Below are positions 33,981 to 39,228 of a stretch of 39,228 bases of DNA, piece by piece; within the stretch, counting starts at the first letter, position 1; each line of letters begins with the position of its first letter. The notes below the pieces were generated by a model. The model had not been told where the DNA came from and ran no database searches. It saw only the letters and a program-made list of their open reading frames with translations. This DNA is from Hydrogenophaga sp. (GTDB lineage: Bacteria > Pseudomonadota > Gammaproteobacteria > Burkholderiales > Burkholderiaceae_C), in assembly GCF_026125825.1 (NCBI RefSeq), contig NZ_JAHCKK010000039.1, positions 1-39,228 of the forward strand, written 5' to 3'. The position numbers and the translations under genes were made by a program.

Positions 33981-36263
33981 ATGCTTTCACAATTTCCAGC
34001 TGAATCCTCAGCCCCAGGAGCCGACCCTGCACAGGACGCCTCGCGGCCTGCATCAACCCAGCTGGGGGGCGATGATAGCGCTGTCGTTGCCTTGACGCTG
34101 GACTTGGACAGCGATTTACATTTCCGTACGCGCACCCTGTTGCTAACCCGTCAAAAGTTCACACTCGAAGGCCAGGAGTGGATACTGAACCCGGGTATGG
34201 AGCTGCGGTTGAGCGACCACGCCGGCGTCGGCTCCCTGGAGCTGCTGGACGCCCAAGGGCGGGTGGCGGTGTGGCACTTCACCACGGGTGTGCAGGCCCG
34301 TGCCGCGCGCATGGTCGATCAGTTCCATCGCCTGATGGCCCAGCTGGACCAGGCGCCCGGGCTGCCCGTCGAGGAACCCGCCCGCACCTGCCCCCAGTGC
34401 CAGGCCAGCCTGCCGGCCGAGAGCGACGAATGCCCGGAATGCGCCCAGGAGGCGCCCCAGGCCCCGCCCTCCACGTGGGTGCTGTTGCGCCTCTGGCGCT
34501 TTGCCCGACCTTATCGGTGGACGCTGCTCACCGGCTTCCTGCTCACGCTGGCCTCCACCGCCGCCACCCTGGTGCCGCCCTACCTGACCATTCCGTTGAT
34601 GGACCGGGTGCTGATCCCCTTCCAGAACGGCCAGGAGATCGACACCGGCCTGGTGCTGGCCCTGCTCGGCGGCCTGTTGGGCTCGGCCCTCCTGGCCTGG
34701 GGCCTGGGCTGGGCCCGCACCTGGCTGCTGGCCCTGGTGTCCGAACGCATCAGCTCGGACCTGCGCACCACCACCTTCGACCACCTGCTCGAACTCTCGC
34801 TGGACTACTTCAGCAGCAAGCGCACCGGCGACCTCATGGCCCGCATCGGCAGCGAAACCGACCGCATCAGCGTCTTTCTGTCCTTGCACGCGCTGGATTT
34901 CCTCACCGACGTGCTCATGATCAGCATGACGGCGGTGATCCTGTTCTCGATCAACCCCTGGCTGGCGCTGGCCACGCTGGTGCCCCTGCCCTTCATCGGC
35001 TGGATGATCCACCTCGTGCGCGATCGCCTGCGCACCGGCTTCGAGAAGATCGACCGCGTCTGGGGTGAAGTCACCAACGTGCTGGCCGATACCATCCCCG
35101 GCATCCGGGTGGTCAAGGCCTTTGCGCAGGAAGCCCGCGAAGCACGCCGCTTCAAGCAGGCCAACGAGCACAACCTCGCCGTCAACGACCGCATCAACAA
35201 GACCTGGTCGCTGTTCACCCCGACCGTCACGCTGCTCACCGAGATCGGCCTGCTGGTGGTATGGGCTTTCGGCATCTGGCTGGTCAGCCAGAGCGAGATC
35301 ACCGTGGGCGTGCTCACCGCGTTCATCGCCTACATCGGTCGCTTCTACGGCCGGCTCGACTCCATGAGCCGCATCGTCTCGGTCACACAGAAGGCCGCCT
35401 CGGGCGCCAAACGCATCTTCGACATCCTGGATCACGTCTCCAACGTGCCCGAACCGGCGCAACCGGTGCCGCTGACGCAGGTGCAGGGCGGCCTGCAGAT
35501 GGAGGGCGTGAGCTTCCGCTATGGCAGCCGCACCGTGATCCGCAACCTCAGCCTGGACATCCGGCCCGGCGAGATGATCGGGCTGGTCGGCCACAGCGGG
35601 TCGGGCAAAAGCACGCTGGTCAACCTGCTGTGCCGCTTCTACGACGTGAGCGAAGGCGCGATCCGCATCGACGGCACCGACATCCGCCGCGTCGGCGTGG
35701 CCGACTTCCGCCGGCACATCGGACTGGTGCTGCAGGAGCCCTTCCTGTTCTTCGGCACCATCGCCGAGAACATCGCCTACGGCAAGCCGGGCGCCACGCG
35801 CGCGGAGATCGTGGCCGCCGCGCGCGCCGCGCACGCGCACGAGTTCATCCTGCGGCTGCCGCAGGGCTACGACTCGCTGGTCGGTGAGCGCGGCCAGGGC
35901 CTCTCGGGCGGCGAGCGCCAGCGCATCAGCATCGCACGCGCGCTGCTGATCGACCCGCGCATCCTCATCCTGGACGAGGCCACCTCCTCTGTGGACACCG
36001 AGACCGAGAAGGAAATCCAGAAGGCCCTGGACAACCTGGTGCAGGGCCGCACGACCATCGCCATCGCCCACCGCCTCTCCACGCTGCGCAAGGCCGACCG
36101 CCTGGTCGTCATGGACCGCGGCCAGGTGGTGGAAATCGGCCCGCACGACGAGCTGATGGCACAGCGCGGTGCCTACTGGCGGCTGTACGAAGCGCAGGCG
36201 CGCAAGGAACAGGAGGCCGCCGCCCTGCTCGACGCCAATACGCCCGAGGACAAGGACGCATGA
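33981..36263 (+). CDS. ABC exporter with N-terminal extension and zinc ribbon, linked to cyanophycin genes
   Basis: A 760-residue half-transporter. Residues ~35-125 form an extra domain of mixed strands and helix ('LTLDLDSDLHFRTRTLLLT', 'VWHFTTGVQARAARMVDQFHRLMAQL'). A zinc ribbon with C137/C140 and C151/C154 ('CPQCQ...CPEC') follows. A six-helix exporter membrane domain spans about 180-460 and a complete ATPase follows: Walker A 'GHSGSGKST' (537-545), signature 'LSGGERQR' (641-648), Walker B 'ILILDEATSSVD' (661-672), H-loop H697. It should act as a dimer pumping something outward. A DUF1854 gene overlaps its stop codon (ATGA), so the two are co-translated. The ATG at 33981 lacks a clear Shine-Dalgarno sequence; 33921 is the alternative. 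I recall this exporter and DUF1854 pair recurring beside cyanophycin genes, unverified here. Substrate unknown. Confidence 0.9.
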   Translation: MLSQFPAESSAPGADPAQDASRPASTQLGGDDSAVVALTLDLDSDLHFRTRTLLLTRQKFTLEGQEWILNPGMELRLSDHAGVGSLELLDAQGRVAVWHFTTGVQARAARMVDQFHRLMAQLDQAPGLPVEEPARTCPQCQASLPAESDECPECAQEAPQAPPSTWVLLRLWRFARPYRWTLLTGFLLTLASTAATLVPPYLTIPLMDRVLIPFQNGQEIDTGLVLALLGGLLGSALLAWGLGWARTWLLALVSERISSDLRTTTFDHLLELSLDYFSSKRTGDLMARIGSETDRISVFLSLHALDFLTDVLMISMTAVILFSINPWLALATLVPLPFIGWMIHLVRDRLRTGFEKIDRVWGEVTNVLADTIPGIRVVKAFAQEAREARRFKQANEHNLAVNDRINKTWSLFTPTVTLLTEIGLLVVWAFGIWLVSQSEITVGVLTAFIAYIGRFYGRLDSMSRIVSVTQKAASGAKRIFDILDHVSNVPEPAQPVPLTQVQGGLQMEGVSFRYGSRTVIRNLSLDIRPGEMIGLVGHSGSGKSTLVNLLCRFYDVSEGAIRIDGTDIRRVGVADFRRHIGLVLQEPFLFFGTIAENIAYGKPGATRAEIVAAARAAHAHEFILRLPQGYDSLVGERGQGLSGGERQRISIARALLIDPRILILDEATSSVDTETEKEIQKALDNLVQGRTTIAIAHRLSTLRKADRLVVMDRGQVVEIGPHDELMAQRGAYWRLYEAQARKEQEAAALLDANTPEDKDA

Positions 36264-36736
36264 ACACCCCCCATCCCGCCTGGCAACTGCAGCGCAATTC
36301 CTTTGGCCGCCTCGTGCTCACGGACGAGGCCGGCGAGACCCACGTGGGCGTGGTACCCGTGCGGGCCTTCCCCATCGGCGCGCCCGATGAAGGCCTGTCG
36401 CTGGTGGGCAGCGACGGCCACGAGCTGGTCTGGGTGGACCACCTCGGCGAGCTGCCTGGCGAACTGCGCCAACTCCTGCAGGAAGAACTGGCGCAACGCG
36501 AATTCACGCCGGTGATCCAGCGCATCGAATCGGTGTCCACCTTCTCCACGCCCAGCACCTGGCAGGTGAGCACCGACCGCGGCCCCACCAGCTTCGTGCT
36601 GCGCAGCGAGGACGACATCCGCCGGCTCGAGGGCCAGGCCCTGCTGATCCTGAGCGGCCACGGCGTGTGCTTCGGCGTGCGCGATCGTTTCGCGCTGGAT
36701 GCGCACTCGCGCCGCCTGCTGGACCGGTTTCTCTGA
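36260..36736 (+). CDS. DUF1854-family protein coupled to the ABC exporter
   Basis: A 158-residue soluble protein of the DUF1854 family, with no signal peptide or membrane helix. Visible features are the N-terminal 'WQLQRNSFGRLVLTDEAGETHVGVVPVRAFPIGAPDEGLSLVGSDGHELVWVDHLGELP', then 'LRQLLQEELAQREFTPVIQRI', 'STPSTWQVSTDRGPTSFVLRSEDDIRRL' and a C-terminal 'LLILSGHGVCFGVRDRFALDAHSRRLLDRFL'. Its ATG overlaps the exporter stop by ATGA, with AAGGA just upstream. Strict coupling suggests the product is needed in fixed ratio with the transporter, perhaps as a cytoplasmic subunit or regulator. The biochemical role of DUF1854 is not known to me; the link to cyanophycin is from gene order. Confidence 0.88.
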   Translation: MNTPHPAWQLQRNSFGRLVLTDEAGETHVGVVPVRAFPIGAPDEGLSLVGSDGHELVWVDHLGELPGELRQLLQEELAQREFTPVIQRIESVSTFSTPSTWQVSTDRGPTSFVLRSEDDIRRLEGQALLILSGHGVCFGVRDRFALDAHSRRLLDRFL

Positions 36737-36748
36737 CCGCGCGGCCGC

Positions 36749-37132
36749 TCAGCCCCTGACGAACAGCGTCACCAGCGGCTCGTCGCCCACCTGCCGGCTG
36801 CGGTGGCCGTGCACGGCGGCATCGAAGGTCGCACCGGGGGGCAGTGTGTCGGCCGAGTAGAAGTGCTGACCCGGGCCAAAGGCGCGCCAGCTGCCATCCT
36901 GCAGACCGATTTCCATGCAGCCCTGCAGCACGAACAGCCATTGCGCTTCGCCTGTGCAATGGAACTCGCTGCGAAAGCCCACCGGACTCTGGCGCAGCTG
37001 GCAGGCTGTCGCGGGCAGCAAGGCCGACAGGCGCGCCGCCGGCGAGCCTTCGGACAGGGGAATCTCGGCCTCGCGAAAACGCGCGCGGCCATCGGCGTCG
37101 GTGTACAGAATCACCTGCTGGAATGTGCTCAA
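36749..37132 (-). CDS. cupin-domain protein with TTG start
   Basis: A 127-residue single-domain cupin. The first motif region is degenerate ('SEFHCTGEAQWLFVLQGCMEIGLQDG', including one His and a Glu) and the second is 'FGPGQHFYSADTLPPGATFDAAVHGHRSRQ'. The beta-barrel spacing is typical of small cupins, which may be enzymes, sensors or binding proteins. No ATG starts the frame. TTG at 37130-37132 is preceded by GGAGG at a 5-nt spacing, a strong ribosome-binding site that justifies it. It converges with the DUF1854 gene (12 bp) and is divergent from the response-regulator gene (69 bp). The substrate is unknown. Confidence 0.8.
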   Translation of the reverse strand: MSTFQQVILYTDADGRARFREAEIPLSEGSPAARLSALLPATACQLRQSPVGFRSEFHCTGEAQWLFVLQGCMEIGLQDGSWRAFGPGQHFYSADTLPPGATFDAAVHGHRSRQVGDEPLVTLFVRG

Positions 37133-37201
37133 GGAAACCTCCGGAGTCGGGCCCTGCTTTGTACCAGAGGTGTCCAGGCTTTTCGCTCACACTACGCCAT
37201 C

Positions 37202-37864
37202 ATGAAAGTTCTACTTGCCGAAGACGACCTCATGCTGGGCCGGAGCATGGAGCGCGGTCTGCGCATGGCCGGCTTTTCCCTGGACTGGACCCAGGACGGC
37301 CCGCAGACCCAGGCCGCCTTGCGCGAGCAACCCTACGCGGTGCTGCTGCTCGACATCGGCCTGCCAGGGCTCGATGGCCTGCGGCTGCTGCAATGGTTGC
37401 GCTCGGAAGGCCGCCCGGTGCCGGTGCTGGTGGTTTCGGCGCGCGACGCGGTGAGCGACCGCGTGACCGGCCTCAACCTCGGCGCCGATGACTACCTCAC
37501 CAAACCGTTCGACCTCGACGAACTGGTGGCCCGCGTGCACGCGCTGGCGCGCCGGGGCAGCGGGCGCGCCCAGCCCGAGCTGCAGTTCGGCCGGCTGACC
37601 ATGCGGCCGCTGCGCCGCGAAGCCCTGCTCGACAGCCAGCCCGTCACCCTGGCCGCGCGCGAGTACGACCTGCTGCTTGCCCTGATGGAAAACCCCGGCA
37701 CCGTGCTTTCGCGCGAACAGCTGGAGAGCCGCCTCTACGGCTGGCAGGAAGAGGTGGCCAGCAATGCGGTGGAAGTGCATGTGCACCACCTGCGCCGCAA
37801 GCTGGGCGCGGCCTGGATCAAGAACGTGCGGGGCGTGGGCTACAAGCTGGTCGCCGTGGCATGA
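37202..37864 (+). CDS. OmpR-family response regulator (QseB-like)
   Basis: A 220-residue two-component response regulator. The receiver domain (1-115) has acidic residues in 'LLAEDDLMLG', the phosphoacceptor D51 in 'LLLDIGLPGLDG', 'VVSARDA' and the conserved lysine in 'DDYLTKPFDLDELVARV'. The winged-helix DNA-binding domain follows, with 'LTLAAREYDLLLALMENPG'-like family pattern and the C-terminal 'VEVHVHHLRRKLGAAWIKNVRGVGYKL'. The segment around 'REQLESRLYGWQEEVASNAVEVHVHHLRRKLG' closely resembles QseB/PmrA-type regulators. Its stop overlaps the kinase start by ATGA, the usual coupling of such pairs. Its targets are not visible; the cupin gene is divergent from it. Confidence 0.94.
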   Translation: MKVLLAEDDLMLGRSMERGLRMAGFSLDWTQDGPQTQAALREQPYAVLLLDIGLPGLDGLRLLQWLRSEGRPVPVLVVSARDAVSDRVTGLNLGADDYLTKPFDLDELVARVHALARRGSGRAQPELQFGRLTMRPLRREALLDSQPVTLAAREYDLLLALMENPGTVLSREQLESRLYGWQEEVASNAVEVHVHHLRRKLGAAWIKNVRGVGYKLVAVA

Positions 37865-39228
37865 ACTCGATCCGCCAGCGCCTGCTGTTCTGGCAGATCA
37901 CGGCGCTGATCGTCACCAGCGTGCTGGTCAGTGCCTTGACCTACCACCTGGCCTGGCAGGCCTTCAACCGGGTGCGCGACTTCGGCATGGAACAGATCGC
38001 GCATTCGGTGGTGCGCCATGGCGTGCGGCCCCACAGCTGGGTGCTGCCGACGCCCGAACACGCCGCCCCCCGGCCCTCGGCCCGCCACGCCCCGCAAGAC
38101 AACCCGCCACCCTGGGTCAGCGACGACCTGGGCCGCTTCATCAGCCAGATCTGGTCCACCGATGCCGAACTGCTGTATGCCTCGGTCGATGGCGTCGGCC
38201 CGCCCCTGCAAGAGCCCGGGTTCCACAACGTCGAATGGTCCGGCGAAGCCTGGCGGGTCTACACACTGGTGGACGACGAGGAGATCGTGCAGATCGCCAA
38301 GACCGCCAGCGACCGCGCCAGCAGCTTTGCCCAGATGGCGCCATGGCTGCTGGTGCCCGTGGGGATGCTGGTCCTGCTGCTCGGCCTGTTGATCCGCGTG
38401 GCCGTCAGCCGGGCACTGGCGCCGCTGGAGGCGCTTGGCCAGGACATCCGGCGGCGCGACGAAAAAGACCTTCAACCGATCGCCACCGAAGTCCTGCCCG
38501 AGGAGGTGGCCCCCCTGGGCCGGGCGCTCAACCAGCTGTTGGAGCGCGTGTCGCGCCTGCTCGCGCGGCAGCGCCAGATGCTGGCCGACGCCGCCCATGA
38601 GCTGAACACCCCGCTGGCCGCCGTAAAGCTGCAGGCCCAGCTCGCGCGCCGCGCCCCGCCAGGCGAGCGCGAGGCCGCGCTCGACGAGCTCGACCAAGGC
38701 ATCGCACGCAGCACCCACCTGGTCGCACAACTGCTGCAGATGGCACGGCTGCAGGCGGACGGGCGCGAACGGCGGCCGGTGCCGCTGCGGCTGGACCAGC
38801 TCGCGGCGGAGGTGGTGGCCGCATTTTCGGCACGGGCCGAAGCGCGCGGGATCGATCTCGGGCTGGACACCCGCGAGGCCGCCACAGCAATGGCCGATCC
38901 GCAAGACCTGCGGGTGCTGCTCGACAACCTGGTGGACAACGCCTTGCGCCACACGCCACCGGGCAGCCGGGTCGATCTGCACGTCCAGCGGGACGCAGAC
39001 ACCGTCTGGCTGAGCGTCAACGACAACGGCCCCGGCATTGCCGAGGCCGATCGCCAGCGCGTGCTGGAGCGCTTCGTGCGGCTGAACCCTCAGAACGAAG
39101 CCACCGGCAGCGGCCTGGGCCTGGCGATCGTGGCGCAGATCGCCCAACAAAACGGGGGGCTGCTGACCTTGGCCAGCAGCCCCCCGGGTGGTTTGAGCGT
39201 GCGCGTCGCGTTCAGCGCATCGCCGACC
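37861..39228 (+). CDS. QseC-like sensor histidine kinase, partial at the window's right edge
   Basis: 456 codons are readable with no stop before the window ends, so the 3' end is missing, probably by only a few residues. A first membrane helix is in 'LLFWQITALIVTSVLVSALTY'. A periplasmic sensor of ~135 residues follows ('NVEWSGEAWRVYTLVDDEEIVQIA', as in QseC), then a second helix in 'PWLLVPVGMLVLLLGLLI'. A HAMP-like linker leads to the H-box 'DAAHELNTPLAAVKLQAQLA' with phosphorylated His246, the N-box 'NLVDNALRHTPPGS', and G-boxes 'DNGPGI' and 'GSGLGLAI'. The H-box carries Asn where HELRTPL is more usual. It overlaps the regulator gene by ATGA. The signal it detects is unknown. Confidence 0.94.
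   Translation, partial: MNSIRQRLLFWQITALIVTSVLVSALTYHLAWQAFNRVRDFGMEQIAHSVVRHGVRPHSWVLPTPEHAAPRPSARHAPQDNPPPWVSDDLGRFISQIWSTDAELLYASVDGVGPPLQEPGFHNVEWSGEAWRVYTLVDDEEIVQIAKTASDRASSFAQMAPWLLVPVGMLVLLLGLLIRVAVSRALAPLEALGQDIRRRDEKDLQPIATEVLPEEVAPLGRALNQLLERVSRLLARQRQMLADAAHELNTPLAAVKLQAQLARRAPPGEREAALDELDQGIARSTHLVAQLLQMARLQADGRERRPVPLRLDQLAAEVVAAFSARAEARGIDLGLDTREAATAMADPQDLRVLLDNLVDNALRHTPPGSRVDLHVQRDADTVWLSVNDNGPGIAEADRQRVLERFVRLNPQNEATGSGLGLAIVAQIAQQNGGLLTLASSPPGGLSVRVAFSASPT

Overview
The window is GC-rich, densely packed bacterial DNA that reads like a betaproteobacterial chromosome, most probably Burkholderiales/Comamonadaceae (a Hydrogenophaga- or Acidovorax-like organism). This rests on the mix of families: a Bug-type solute receptor, DUF1631, DUF1415 and DUF1854 proteins, a tandem cyanophycin synthetase pair, and two intergenic palindromic repeats of a kind I remember from Comamonadaceae. 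No rRNA, tRNA, insertion sequence, phage gene or CRISPR array is visible. The first gene and the last gene are cut by the window edges.

Layout. 1-332: end of a DUF2189-type membrane protein. 322-8402 (minus): a degenerate alpha/beta hydrolase, a complete MexEF-OprN-like RND efflux system (adaptor, pump, outer-membrane lipoprotein), a small membrane protein and an AcuI/YhdH-type reductase. A divergent LysR regulator (8511-9422) and a T-N11-A dyad in the shared gap suggest a MexT-like control circuit. 9426-12387: an acyl-CoA synthetase and a divergent exported glycerophosphodiester phosphodiesterase. 12429-16964: a five-gene copper-handling operon (His-rich CxxC protein, TolC-family protein, Tat-exported multicopper oxidase, cupredoxin, DUF411-CusF fusion). 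17077-18663: an Aer-like PAS chemoreceptor preceded by an FNR-type box and a possible sigma-28 promoter. 18676-21138: two unrelated orphan solute-binding proteins (Bug/TctC and TAXI). 21222-28969: housekeeping-type genes (DUF1631, DUF1415, EttA, RhlE-type helicase, an endonuclease/exonuclease/phosphatase-family protein).

28958-36736 is the most interesting block. Two adjacent cyanophycin synthetases face away from an ABC exporter with an unusual N-terminal extension and zinc ribbon, which is translationally coupled to a DUF1854 protein. The first synthetase has an intact Mur-ligase P-loop. In the second, that P-loop is erased while the ATP-grasp half looks intact. This suggests division of labour in making or recycling the Asp-Arg storage polymer, with a transporter of unknown substrate attached.

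The right end holds a cupin with a TTG start (36749-37132) and a QseBC-like two-component system (37202 to the window edge). All functional statements come from reading motifs and order; no database search was possible.
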